The notes under the pieces were generated by a model. It had not been told where the DNA came from. It searched no databases and saw only the letters and a program-made list of their open reading frames with translations. From Streptomyces clavuligerus (GTDB lineage Bacteria; Actinomycetota; Actinomycetes; Streptomycetales; Streptomycetaceae): a DNA stretch of 64,000 nt. Shown one piece after another: positions 17,101 to 25,456 of this stretch (position 1 is the first letter of the stretch; each line of letters opens with the position of its first letter). The translations under genes and the position numbers were made by a program. The DNA is taken from the NCBI RefSeq assembly GCF_005519465.1, contig NZ_CP027859.1:1488001-1552000 (forward strand). The letters run 5' to 3'.

Positions 17101-17990
17101 CGCTCTCCCTCCCCGCTGGGGGACGCCTCGCTGCCGGATGTTCGCATTCTGGACGGGTGGGTGCCCGACGGGCGGGTATCGGACGGGCCGGTGCCGGACG
17201 GGCCGGTGCCGGACGGGCCGGTGCCGGACGGGCCGGTTCCGGACGGGGGAAGTCTGCGGGCGATGGTGAGCCCGTCCGCGAGGGGCAGCATGACCGACTC
17301 CACCCGGCTGTCGGCGCGGACGCGCTCGTTGAACAGGCGGATGGCGCGGCCGTTCCCGGTGCATCGGGGGTCCGCCGCCTCCCCGGCGTAGAGGACGTTG
17401 TCGGCGAGCAGCAGTCCGCCGGGCCGGACCCGGGGGACGAGCAGCTCCCAGTAGGTGTCGTAACCGGGTTTGTCCGCGTCCAGGAAGACCAGGTCGATCA
17501 TGGGTTCCTCGGGCAGTTCGCGCAGCCTCTCGGCGGCGGGGCCGAGCCGGGTCTCGATCCGCTCGGCGACCCCGGCGTCCCGCCAGGCGGCCAGGGCGAC
17601 CCCGGTCCACTCCTCGGAGATGTCGAAGGTGAGCACCCTGCCTCCCGGCGGCAGCCCCAGGGCGAGCGCGAGCGTCGAGTAGCCGGTGAAGGTGCCGACC
17701 TCGACCACCAGCCGGGCGGCGGCGATCCGGCACAGCAGGGTCAGCAGGACACCCTGTTCATGCGGGATCTGCATCTCCGAGGCCGGGCCCAGCGCCCGGG
17801 TCTGTGCGATGAGCCGTCGCTGGACGGGTGTCGGGGGTTCTGCCTGGGCGAGGAGATAGCGGTACTGGACGGGGTCCAGGCCCAGGGACTTGATGTCCTC
17901 CTCGGCCATGACGGCTTCCTCCATGGCGGTGTTCTCCACGGCGGTGTTCTCCTCGGCCGACCGTGTGCGGCCGGTGCCGATCCGGTTCAC
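17097..17990 (-). CDS. Caffeoyl-CoA-type O-methyltransferase with a repetitive C-terminal tail
   Basis: This is a class I SAM-dependent methyltransferase of the caffeoyl-CoA/catechol family. It has LVVEVGTFTGYSTLALALGL (SAM-binding), VLTFDISEEWTGVA, and the metal/substrate motif IDLVFLDADKPGYDTYWELL followed by LLLADNVLY. Members methylate one hydroxyl of a catechol carried on CoA or a carrier, which fits a pathway from tyrosine through coumarate or caffeate. GTG 17988-17990 was chosen because GAGGAG lies about six bases upstream; in-frame ATGs near 17910-17925 are alternatives and would drop a repetitive ENTAVENTA leader. The C-terminus is extended by (G-P-S-G-T)n residues encoded by a 15-bp minisatellite. 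The gene follows the MIO gene by 20 bases and overlaps ligase-SDR 2. Confidence 0.82.
   Translation of the reverse strand: MNRIGTGRTRSAEENTAVENTAMEEAVMAEEDIKSLGLDPVQYRYLLAQAEPPTPVQRRLIAQTRALGPASEMQIPHEQGVLLTLLCRIAAARLVVEVGTFTGYSTLALALGLPPGGRVLTFDISEEWTGVALAAWRDAGVAERIETRLGPAAERLRELPEEPMIDLVFLDADKPGYDTYWELLVPRVRPGGLLLADNVLYAGEAADPRCTGNGRAIRLFNERVRADSRVESVMLPLADGLTIARRLPPSGTGPSGTGPSGTGPSGTGPSDTRPSGTHPSRMRTSGSEASPSGEGER
17151..17246 (-). repeat. 15-bp minisatellite, six copies plus a partial
   Basis: The unit GGACGGGCCGGTGCC (plus strand) is tandemly repeated in codon phase within the 3' end of the O-methyltransferase and encodes a PSGTG-type tail. The copies at 17181-17225 are identical; the flanking copies at 17151-17180 and 17226-17240 have changes. 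The tail lies beyond the catalytic fold and is likely dispensable. Confidence 0.9.
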
Positions 17991-18010
17991 GGGGTGCTCC
18001 TCGGGACGGT

Positions 18011-19603
18011 TCAGCTGACGATGGTCCGGTGGCCGTTCTCCGCTCCCGCTCCTCCTTCCGCTTCCCCTTCCGTTCCTGCTTCCGCTTCTCCTCCGGTGAG
18101 GCTGTCGAGGAGGTCGGCGACGCGGCGGACCTCCTCGTCCAGCGGCCGGTCCTCCTCCACGGGCGCGCAGAGCAGTGCGATCCGCGCGGTCAGCGCGGCG
18201 CAGGCGGGGGCCTGGGGGCGGCCGGAGAGATGGACGGCCTGCCGCAGGGCGACCGCGAGCGAGCCGTGGAGCAGCCGCAGCAGCCGGGCGGTCTCCCAGG
18301 CGTTGAGGGCGGCCTGGGTGCCGAAGGGGATGACGTCCTGGTTGTGCAGATTGGTGGGCAGGCTCTGGATGGAGGCGGGGTGCGCGGAACGGCGCATGGC
18401 GGCGACGAGGGCGGTGGCCGCGAGCTGGACGCCCTGCAACGCGTGCTGACGTCCCGGGTCGGCGGAGAGCATGGGCGGCAGCCCGCCGTTGCGCCCCGGG
18501 TCGATGAGGAGATCGAGCTGACGCTCCGCCAGATTGCCGAGCTGGACGGCGGCGAGGGTGGCCAGATCGCAGGCGAACGCGGCGGGCTGCCCGAAGAAGT
18601 TGCCTCCGTGGGCCACGAGGTCGCGTTCGGGGAAGAAGAGCGGGTTGTCGCTGACGGAGCGCAGGTCCCGCGCCACGACCTCCTGGGCCTGGCCGATGGC
18701 GGCCGCCGCCGCGCCGATGAGCTGCGGGGTGCACCGTACGCTGTACGGCTCCTGGAGCGAGCGGGTCCCCGAGGCCACCGTACCGTCCAGCAGGGCGCGC
18801 AGCTCGGCGCCGACCCGTGAGGTCTCCGGATGGCCGAAGGCGTCCAGCAGCTCGGGGGCGAGGAAGGCGGGCTCGGGGCCGAGGACATCGGTGAGGACGG
18901 CGGAGAGCAGAACGGCGGCGGAACGGGAGCGCAGCAGCGAGGCCACGGCGAGCCCGGCGACGGCGGCGGTGACGGAGACGCCGTTGACCAGGGCGAGCGC
19001 GTCCCTGCCGCCGAGTTCGAGAGGGCGGAGGCCCGCGCGGGCGAGCGCTTCGGCGGCCGGGAGGCGCTCGCCGCCGGTGTGGGCGGCGCCCTCGCCGCGC
19101 AGGGCGCGGGCGATATAGGCGAGGGGGATGAGATCGCCGCTGGCGCCCAGGGAGCCGAGCTGTGGCACGGCCGGAGCGAAGTCGGTGGCCAACGCGTCGA
19201 TCAGGGCGTCCAGTACCTGGGGGGAGGCGCCGGAGCGGCCCTGGCAGAGCGAGCCGAGCCGGACGAGCATCGCCGCCCGGACGAGGCCGGTGGCGAGGTC
19301 CGGTCCCTGGCCCGCCGTGAGATGGGCGAGTGTGTTGTCCGCCTGGCCGACGGCGTCCGCCCGGCCCGGGTAGTCGACCAGGGGGCCGAATCCGGTGGTC
19401 GCGCCGTAGACCTCCTGACCGTCGGACATCCGGCGCAGGGCGAACTCATGACAGTCCCGCACGCGTTCGCGCACCCCCGGCGCGAGAACGATCCGCACCG
19501 GGCCATGGGCCGCGCGTTCGAGGTCGGTGAGGGTGAGCGGGTCGTCCGGGCCTATGGACACCAGGGCGGAGGGTTTGGCTCCGGGGACGGGTGTGGGGGG
19601 CAT
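18011..19603 (-). CDS. MIO-containing aromatic amino acid ammonia-lyase, tyrosine-type (or aminomutase)
   Basis: The 530-residue protein belongs to the HAL/PAL/TAL family. The Ala-Ser-Gly triad that cyclises into the MIO electrophile is at residues 154-156 (GSLGASGDLIPLAY). Catalytic Tyr66 is in VYGATTGFGPL, and VSDNPLFF, GGNFFGQP and LHNQDVIPFG match other active-site positions. At the selectivity position the sequence is AHLTAGQG (His94-Leu95); His-Leu is characteristic of tyrosine ammonia-lyases, whereas histidine enzymes have Ser-His. It should therefore convert tyrosine to p-coumarate. Tyrosine 2,3-aminomutases of nine-membered enediyne clusters belong to the same family, so beta-tyrosine formation is the main alternative. 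ATG 19601-19603 has GGAG seven bases upstream. It leads a four-gene leftward operon. The Gly/Glu/Ala-rich last ~25 residues are low complexity. Confidence 0.87.
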   Translation of the reverse strand: MPPTPVPGAKPSALVSIGPDDPLTLTDLERAAHGPVRIVLAPGVRERVRDCHEFALRRMSDGQEVYGATTGFGPLVDYPGRADAVGQADNTLAHLTAGQGPDLATGLVRAAMLVRLGSLCQGRSGASPQVLDALIDALATDFAPAVPQLGSLGASGDLIPLAYIARALRGEGAAHTGGERLPAAEALARAGLRPLELGGRDALALVNGVSVTAAVAGLAVASLLRSRSAAVLLSAVLTDVLGPEPAFLAPELLDAFGHPETSRVGAELRALLDGTVASGTRSLQEPYSVRCTPQLIGAAAAAIGQAQEVVARDLRSVSDNPLFFPERDLVAHGGNFFGQPAAFACDLATLAAVQLGNLAERQLDLLIDPGRNGGLPPMLSADPGRQHALQGVQLAATALVAAMRRSAHPASIQSLPTNLHNQDVIPFGTQAALNAWETARLLRLLHGSLAVALRQAVHLSGRPQAPACAALTARIALLCAPVEEDRPLDEEVRRVADLLDSLTGGEAEAGTEGEAEGGAGAENGHRTIVS

Positions 19604-20095
19604 GGGTGACTCCGGGGGAAGGAGGGGGAAGAGCAGGGGGGAGGGACGGGATGGGACAGGTGGTACGGGTGCGGGACCGGCCGGTGATTTCCTGCATCAC
19701 CCGTAAAGCCCGTATTACCCGTATCCACGGTGCCGGTGTCACGGCGTCATGACGTCACGGCACCACGGCGTCATGACGCCACGGGGCCGCAGGTCGGCAG
19801 GGAGACGAGGGCGCCGCTCGCAGTCAGGGAGCCGCCGGTGGTCAACACTTCTCCGGCCGACCGCCTTCCGCCGGATCAGGCCCGGCCCGTCGTCGCCAAC
19901 CGCAGCGCGCACAGCAGCTCCCGTTCTCCGAGGGGTCGGAGTGACACATCTGGCAGAGAGGCGGTGTGATCATCCCCTTGTCGGTCGGAACTATGCGCGC
20001 TCGCCGTCAATGTGTGCACGGAGTAAATCGGTTCCGGACATGATCGATCGGATTCGTTTTCATCCGTTGTGTCCCCCTCGGTCTGCCGCCTTCGG
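19604..20095. promoter_or_regulatory. Promoter/operator region upstream of the MIO-enzyme operon
   Basis: These 492 bases hold no gene. Near the MIO gene are two kinds of ordered site. Three tandem 9-bp units of the form CCCGTANNN occupy 19700-19726. Two palindromic elements built on GCGTCATGACG are centred at 19749/19750 and 19773/19774; the second is a perfect 14-bp palindrome at 19767-19780. The centres are 24 bp apart. This spacing suggests dimeric regulator binding on nearly the same helix face. The rest (19790-20095) is featureless. Confidence 0.5.
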
Positions 20096-21178
20096 TCACT
20101 CCCCGAGGGGCGCGTCCGCGCCCTCCGTCTCCGCCGTTCCCTCCTCGGCCGCGCGCACCAGCGCGTCCGCCGCCACGAAGCGCAGGTCCCGTTCCAGCAG
20201 CCCTTCGATCACGGTCGGCAGGGCCGCCACGCTCTGGCGGCGGTCACCGCCGCCGTCGTGCATCAGGATCAGGGAGCCGGGACCGGCGTGGTCCAGCACC
20301 GTACGGGCGATCTTCTCCGGTCCGGGGCGGGCCCAGTCCCAGGAGTCGACGTCCCACAGGGCCAGGGCGGGCCCGCCGGTCAGGAGCTCGTCCAGGCTCT
20401 CCGGGGTGCGCGCGCCGTACGGCGGGCGGAAGACCCTCGGGACCCGGCCCACCGCGCGGTCGAACGCCTCGTCGGTCCGCTCCAGTTGCAGCCGGAATTG
20501 ACGTCGGCTCAGATCCGGCAGGAACGGGTGCGACCAGGTGTGGTTGCCGAGACTGTGTCCCGCGTCCACGATCCGTCGCACCTCGTCGGGGAGCGCGTTC
20601 ACATGGAGGCCCACACAGAAGAAGGTGGCGTGCACGCCGTAGCGGGCCAGAATGTCGAGCACCTGACCGGTGAAGAGCGGGTCGGGGCCGTCGTCGAAGG
20701 TCAGCGCGATCTCACGGCGGTCGCGCGGTCCATGGCGGAACCAGCGGCCCGTCCGGGCGAGTTCCGCCTCCCGCGCGGCGCTGCGCCGGATGCCGCCGTG
20801 GTAGTCGTCGTCCCGACCGGTCTGGCCGCCGCCCTCCGCCGTCAGCGGGGAGAGGGAGGCGAGATCGGTTCTGGCCCGTTCGGCGAGGGCCCGCGCCGGT
20901 ACGGAGCCGAAGTCGGGGCGTTCGGGGAGTACCCAGGGGTCGGCGCGGTAGACCGTCAGACCGGCCGCCGCGAAGATCCCGTCCACCAGACCGTTGGTGC
21001 TCTCCACGACGACCGCGCGGGGCGGTTCGGAGGACGGGCCGGGCGCCCCGAGCCAGGCGGTCAGCTCCGGTACGCGCTCCGCGCCCCAGTGCGTGGGGGC
21101 CATGGCCCGGTTCCCTTCGGCGTCGATGACCTCCACCTCGTAACCATCGGCTGACCAGGCGATTCCTGCGTACAGCAT
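20096..21178 (-). CDS. Polysaccharide deacetylase (NodB domain) with an IS110-transposase-like N-terminal domain
   Basis: The 360-residue protein has two parts. Residues ~155-345 are a complete NodB deacetylase: ALTFDDGPDP (Asp162/Asp163), GNHTWSHPF (zinc ligands His213 and His217), FRPPYGARTPE, ALWDVDSWDW and LILMHDGGGDR. Such enzymes remove N- or O-acetyl groups from glycans or small glycosides. Residues 1-~125 (MLYAGIAWSADGYEVEVIDA; AVVVESTNGLVDGIFAAAGL; then a TDLASLSPLT segment) closely follow the RuvC-like DEDD domain of IS110 transposases. The first catalytic Asp, however, is Ala7, while Glu59 is kept, so nuclease activity is unlikely. No signal peptide is seen, suggesting a cytoplasmic enzyme, perhaps acting on a sugar or acylated intermediate. 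The start at 21178 is preceded by GAGGAAAAC. Confidence 0.8.
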   Translation of the reverse strand: MLYAGIAWSADGYEVEVIDAEGNRAMAPTHWGAERVPELTAWLGAPGPSSEPPRAVVVESTNGLVDGIFAAAGLTVYRADPWVLPERPDFGSVPARALAERARTDLASLSPLTAEGGGQTGRDDDYHGGIRRSAAREAELARTGRWFRHGPRDRREIALTFDDGPDPLFTGQVLDILARYGVHATFFCVGLHVNALPDEVRRIVDAGHSLGNHTWSHPFLPDLSRRQFRLQLERTDEAFDRAVGRVPRVFRPPYGARTPESLDELLTGGPALALWDVDSWDWARPGPEKIARTVLDHAGPGSLILMHDGGGDRRQSVAALPTVIEGLLERDLRFVAADALVRAAEEGTAETEGADAPLGE

Positions 21179-21703
21179 GCGTTTTCCTCCTCAGAGCGGG
21201 GCGGGGCGGGGCCGGGCCGGGCGGGACGAGCCCGGATGGGGTGGGACCGGGCGGGACGAGCCCGGATGGGACGGGGGCGGTGCGGCGCGGATGCACGGGC
21301 GGACACGGATACGGGTGCGGGCCCGGGCACGAGCACGGGGGTGCGGAGAGGAACGCCGTTGTGGGCAGGCGAAGTTGGCGATGCCCGTGGTGCGGGCGCG
21401 TACGAGGGGGTGGGGCCTGGGGGCGGGTGGACGGGTGACCGCCGGAGCCGATTCAGGATTCCCGGTTCCGGTCTTCTGCGGGGTGGGCTGTTGCGCCCCG
21501 TCTGGCCACTCTGGCCTCTTCAGCCCCTCTGGTCAGGGGTTTTGCTGCTGGGCTCAGGCCCCGACGGGGTTCGGCAACGCGCCCGATCCCCACCGATGTC
21601 CATGAACTCTCCATCATTGCGACACAAGTACGACACAGGCACGCTATTGTTCGCATGCCCCGCCGAAGGTCCAGACCATACCCAAGGGCGACAACCGCGC
21701 GCC
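21179..21703. promoter_or_regulatory. Divergent intergenic region, deacetylase / NRPS, with a SARP-like site
   Basis: The 525 bases contain no convincing gene. A 25-bp direct repeat (about 21216-21240 and 21246-21270, period 30) lies close to the deacetylase. Nearer the NRPS the DNA becomes less GC-rich. CGACACA occurs twice exactly 11 bp apart (21620-21626 and 21631-21637), and TATTGT at 21645-21650 begins seven bases after the second copy. Direct heptamers with 11-bp spacing just before a -10 box are the arrangement bound by SARP activators. Confidence 0.45.
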
Positions 21704-24700
21704 ATGCCCGTGAACATCTCCTGTGCCATCGCCTTCCCGGATCAACTGCCGCCGGGGACCACGCTCTTGGAGGACACCATCAACGCCCAGCCCGCACCGT
21801 TGACCGTTCCCGACCTCCTTGACGCCCGGGCCGCGAAACAGCCCGACCGGGTCGCGATCGAGGTGCGCGGCGGCGGCTCCCTCACCTACGGGGAGTGGCG
21901 CGAACGGGCCGTCCGGGCCGCCCAGGGGCTCGCGGACGCCGGAGTCCGCCCCGGCGAACTCGTGGCCCTGCGCTTCACCGACCGGGAGTGGGACGGCTAC
22001 GCGGTCGCGAACCTCGCCGTCCACTACGCGCGGGCGGCGGCCCTGCCGCTCCGCGCCGACCTGGCCGAACCGGAGGCCATACGGCTCGCCGGGATCTGCG
22101 GCGCCACCACGGTCCTGCGCGGGGGCGAACTGCCGCCGCTGGGCGCCGCCCTGGGCGGGGCGGACCTGTCGCTGACCGAGGTCGAGACGGCGGCCCGGAA
22201 CACCACCTTCGGCCCTGGCCCGGGCGCGGCGCCCGGTCACGGGCGAACCGGCCCCGACCCCGGCGATCTCGCCCAGATCGTCGGGACCTCCGGCACCACC
22301 GGCGACCCCAAGGGGGTACGGGCCTGCCACGCCAGCCTCACGGCGGGCCTGCGCCTCGACCCCCGCCCCCGCCCCTACGCCCACTCACACCATGCCCTCC
22401 ACTCCTTCCCCATCGGCACCAACGCCGGTCAGGTGATGCTCATCAGCGCCCTCACCGGCGCGCCCACCACCGTGGTCCTCCCGCGCTTCGACGCCGAGGA
22501 GTTCGGCCGGACCATCGAGGAACGGGGCGTCGGCACCGTCTTCCTCGTCCCGTCGATGGCGATCGAACTGCTCAACTCCGGTGTGCCCGACCGGTACGAC
22601 CTCTCCGGCGTGCTGCTGCTCGGCTCCTCCGCCGCCGCCCTTCCCGCGCCCGTCGCCCGGGCCCTCGCCGAGGCCCTGCCGAAGGCCACCGTCGTCAACG
22701 TCTACACCTCGTCCGAAGCCGCTCCCGCCCAGCTCTCCGCCGTTGTCGGCCAGGCGCCGCCCGGTGCGGTGGGACGTCCCACCGACCCCCGGGACCTGCG
22801 GATACTCACCCCGGACGGCACCCCGGTACCGTCCGGCGGAACGGGCGAGATCTGGCTGCGCCAGCCCGGCCCCCCGCGCTCGTACGCCGGTGACCCCACC
22901 GCCGGTACCACGGTCTTCCGCGACGGCTGGGTACGGATGGGCGACCTCGGCCGGCTGGACCAGGACGGCTATCTCCATCTGGTGGACCGCGAGAGCGACG
23001 TCATCAAGTCCGGCGCGCTCAAGGTCTCCACCCTCCGGATCGAGGACGCGCTGCACGAGCACCCGGATGTCGCGGACGCGGCGGCGCTCGGCATACCGCA
23101 CCCGGTCATGGGGGCGGTGCCGGTCGCCGTCGTGGTCCCCGCCGCCACTGGTCTGGACCTCGACGCGCTCCGGCTCTTCCTCAGCACCCGCCTCGCCCGC
23201 GCCGAACTGCCCGTGCGTGTCCTGCTCGCCGACGACCTGCCGCGCAATGCCTCCGGCAAGGTGGTCAAGCACCGGCTGCGCCCGCTCTTCGCGCCGACGG
23301 ACGAAGGCCGGGAGGCGGACGCGGCATCCACCGTGGGCGCGGCGGGCAGGACGAGCGCGGCCGATACGGCGGGTGTGGCGGGCGTGGAAGGCGTGGCAGG
23401 CATGGCGGGCACCGCCGCCCCGGCCGCCGTCCGGCCCCCCGCCACCCCCACCGAACGGCGCCTCGCCGCGATCTGGCAGGAGGTGCTGGGCCGCCCGGTC
23501 CGGAGCGCCGCCGACGAGTTCTTCGCCCTGGGCGGCGACTCCTTCCGCGCCGTGCACCTCGCCACCGCCGTCGCCGACCGGTTCGGCGTCGACACCGGCG
23601 CCGATCTCGCCTTCGGCCGCCCGTCGCTGCGCGCCCAGGCCGCCTGGCTGGACGAGGAGACGGCCCGGGAACGGACCGCCGAGGCCGCCGACGCCGCCGA
23701 AGAGGCCCCCGGACCGGAGCTGCCGCCGTATCTGCGCGCCCTGCGGGCCCAGCACCACGAGACCCCGCTCACCAGCCAGCAGGAGGACTTCCTTGCCTGG
23801 ATGGCCGAGGAGGACGGCCGGGACGTCGGCGCCGTCCCCGCCCTCTTCCGGGTCACCGGCCCACTGGACCGCCCCGCGCTCGGCCGCGCCCTGTCCGCGC
23901 TGGTGGCGCGTCACCCCGCCCTGCGGACCCGGTTCGTCCCCGTCCCCGGCGGCGTACGCGGCCTGGTCCGCACCGTCCTCGACGAGGAGCCCCGCGCCCG
24001 CGTCACCCTGCGGGACGCCCCCGGCGCCACCGACGAGGAGGTCAACGCCCTGCTCATCGCCGAACGTGACCGTCTCACCGACCTGGCGGCCGATCCGACG
24101 GCCCGGCTGCTCGTCGTCTCCCGTGCCCCCGAGGACCACATCGTCCTGCTCGCCGTGCACCACATGGTCGCCGACGGCTGGTCCATCGGTGTCCTGCTGC
24201 GCGAACTCGGCCTCGCCTACGACGCCCTGCGCCGGGGCCGCACCCCCCGGCTGCCGGAACCCGGCCTGTCCTACCCGGAGCTGGTGCGCTGGGCGGGCGA
24301 CCGGTGGGAGAGCGGCCGACGGCACTTCGCCACCGCTCTCGCGGGCGCCCCGTCCGCGCTCGACCCCTTCCCCGGGCGGCGCGCCGTCGACCGTGTGCAC
24401 ACCGTCGCGCACCCCTTCACGATCGCCTCCGGCCCCGCCGGACTGCTGCGGGAACGGGCGGGAGCGCTCGGCGTCACCCCGTTCATGGCCGTCGCCGCCC
24501 TGTGGAGCGGACTGCTCGCGGCCCGCGCGGACAGCCCCGACCTGGTGCTCATGACCCCGGTCCCCGGCCGGACCAGGGCCGAGGCACAGCAGGCCGTCGG
24601 CTGTCTGGTGCAGTCCCTGCTGGTGCGCGTGGACTGTTCCGGCGGGCCCGGCTTCGCCGAACTCGCCGAGCGGGTACGGCGGGCCGCGACCGGTGCGCTC

Positions 24701-25018
24701 GACCACCAGATGTATCCGTACGCCGAGTTCAAACCGCATGTGGTGGCGTTCCCGGCCTGGCTGCGGTACGAGAGCTGGGCCGCCGACGCCCATCTGCCCG
24801 GCCTGCGCTGCGAGCCGTGGGAGCTGCCGCGCGGCACCACCGTGCCCTGGCCGCTGCCCGGCGGGGATCTGGGGGTGCCCGAACTGACCGTGGTGGAGCA
24901 GCCGGACGGGTCGCTGAACTGCTGGATCCAGTACAACGCGCTCGCCTTCGAGGAGCCGGTGATCACCGCGCTCGCCGATGACTTCCGCGCGGCCCTGAGC
25001 GCTGCCACCGCGTCCTGA
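21704..25018 (+). CDS. NRPS 1: adenylation - carrier - condensation (A-T-C)
   Basis: The 1104-residue protein has an A domain (~30-545) with VGTSGTTGDPKGV, VYTSSEAAPAQL, VRMGDLGRLD, VDRESDVIKSGALKVST and the catalytic Lys in LPRNASGKVVKH. In place of the FDxS motif whose Asp binds the alpha-amino group it reads SFPIGTNAGQ, so it should activate a carboxylic acid without an amino group, such as an aryl or fatty acid. The T domain follows (ALGGDSFRAV, Ser613), then a C domain with HHMVADG at 819-825. It therefore looks like the loading module, possibly using a coumarate-type acid from the MIO operon. ATG 21704 gives the natural domain start but has only a weak AAGGG upstream; an in-frame ATG at about 21596 is the alternative. 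The linker at ~555-575 (AGVAGVEGVAGMAG) is repetitive. Confidence 0.85.
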   Translation: MPVNISCAIAFPDQLPPGTTLLEDTINAQPAPLTVPDLLDARAAKQPDRVAIEVRGGGSLTYGEWRERAVRAAQGLADAGVRPGELVALRFTDREWDGYAVANLAVHYARAAALPLRADLAEPEAIRLAGICGATTVLRGGELPPLGAALGGADLSLTEVETAARNTTFGPGPGAAPGHGRTGPDPGDLAQIVGTSGTTGDPKGVRACHASLTAGLRLDPRPRPYAHSHHALHSFPIGTNAGQVMLISALTGAPTTVVLPRFDAEEFGRTIEERGVGTVFLVPSMAIELLNSGVPDRYDLSGVLLLGSSAAALPAPVARALAEALPKATVVNVYTSSEAAPAQLSAVVGQAPPGAVGRPTDPRDLRILTPDGTPVPSGGTGEIWLRQPGPPRSYAGDPTAGTTVFRDGWVRMGDLGRLDQDGYLHLVDRESDVIKSGALKVSTLRIEDALHEHPDVADAAALGIPHPVMGAVPVAVVVPAATGLDLDALRLFLSTRLARAELPVRVLLADDLPRNASGKVVKHRLRPLFAPTDEGREADAASTVGAAGRTSAADTAGVAGVEGVAGMAGTAAPAAVRPPATPTERRLAAIWQEVLGRPVRSAADEFFALGGDSFRAVHLATAVADRFGVDTGADLAFGRPSLRAQAAWLDEETARERTAEAADAAEEAPGPELPPYLRALRAQHHETPLTSQQEDFLAWMAEEDGRDVGAVPALFRVTGPLDRPALGRALSALVARHPALRTRFVPVPGGVRGLVRTVLDEEPRARVTLRDAPGATDEEVNALLIAERDRLTDLAADPTARLLVVSRAPEDHIVLLAVHHMVADGWSIGVLLRELGLAYDALRRGRTPRLPEPGLSYPELVRWAGDRWESGRRHFATALAGAPSALDPFPGRRAVDRVHTVAHPFTIASGPAGLLRERAGALGVTPFMAVAALWSGLLAARADSPDLVLMTPVPGRTRAEAQQAVGCLVQSLLVRVDCSGGPGFAELAERVRRAATGALDHQMYPYAEFKPHVVAFPAWLRYESWAADAHLPGLRCEPWELPRGTTVPWPLPGGDLGVPELTVVEQPDGSLNCWIQYNALAFEEPVITALADDFRAALSAATAS

Positions 25019-25456
25019 CACCACTGCCTCCTGACACCGTCACCTCCTGACACCACCGCTTCCTGACACCGTCACCCCGACACCGTCACCTCCTGTCCTG
25101 ACACCGTCACCTCCTGACACCGTCGCCTCAGGGTCCGGCGCACCGGCGCACCGACCTCTGAGCACCGTCGCCCGTCGACGGCCGCAGCCCACGCCTGTGG
25201 CACTCCTGCCGCATCGCCGTCGCCCCCTCCGCCCCCCTTCGCCCGCCGTCAGCGTCGACGCCGGGCCCTGTCCCCGTGCCTCCGGCCCGTCCTGCCCCAC
25301 CCCGCGTCGACCCGCGCCGGGCAGGAGCGGGAGCCCGACCACGCTCCCGCGCGCACCTGCCACTTCCCGCCCCGTTCCCCGTTCCCTGTTCCCCTTTCTC
25401 CGCTCCCGTTCCACTCGCGCCACGCGTTCCGACGCCGAACCGACCGAGGAAGACCT
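25014..25456. repeat. 16-bp tandem repeat and intergenic spacer between NRPS 1 and NRPS 2
   Basis: From the NRPS 1 stop codon to about 25131, a unit close to CCTGACACCGTCACCT recurs about seven times with small changes. The TGA stop of NRPS 1 is itself part of the first unit. The remaining 325 bases to the NRPS 2 start show no gene. GAGGAAG precedes the NRPS 2 GTG. The spacer is long for adjacent NRPS genes, so an internal promoter is possible. Confidence 0.7.

Noticed and set aside
18011..19603. Histidine ammonia-lyase (hutH)
   Set aside because: The selectivity pair is His-Leu rather than Ser-His, the late motif is NQD, and the neighbours are phenylpropanoid genes rather than hut genes.
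19700..19726. SARP site or plasmid-type iterons
   Set aside because: The period is 9 bp, not the 11 bp of SARP heptamers, and there is no replication gene; kept only as an unassigned regulatory repeat.
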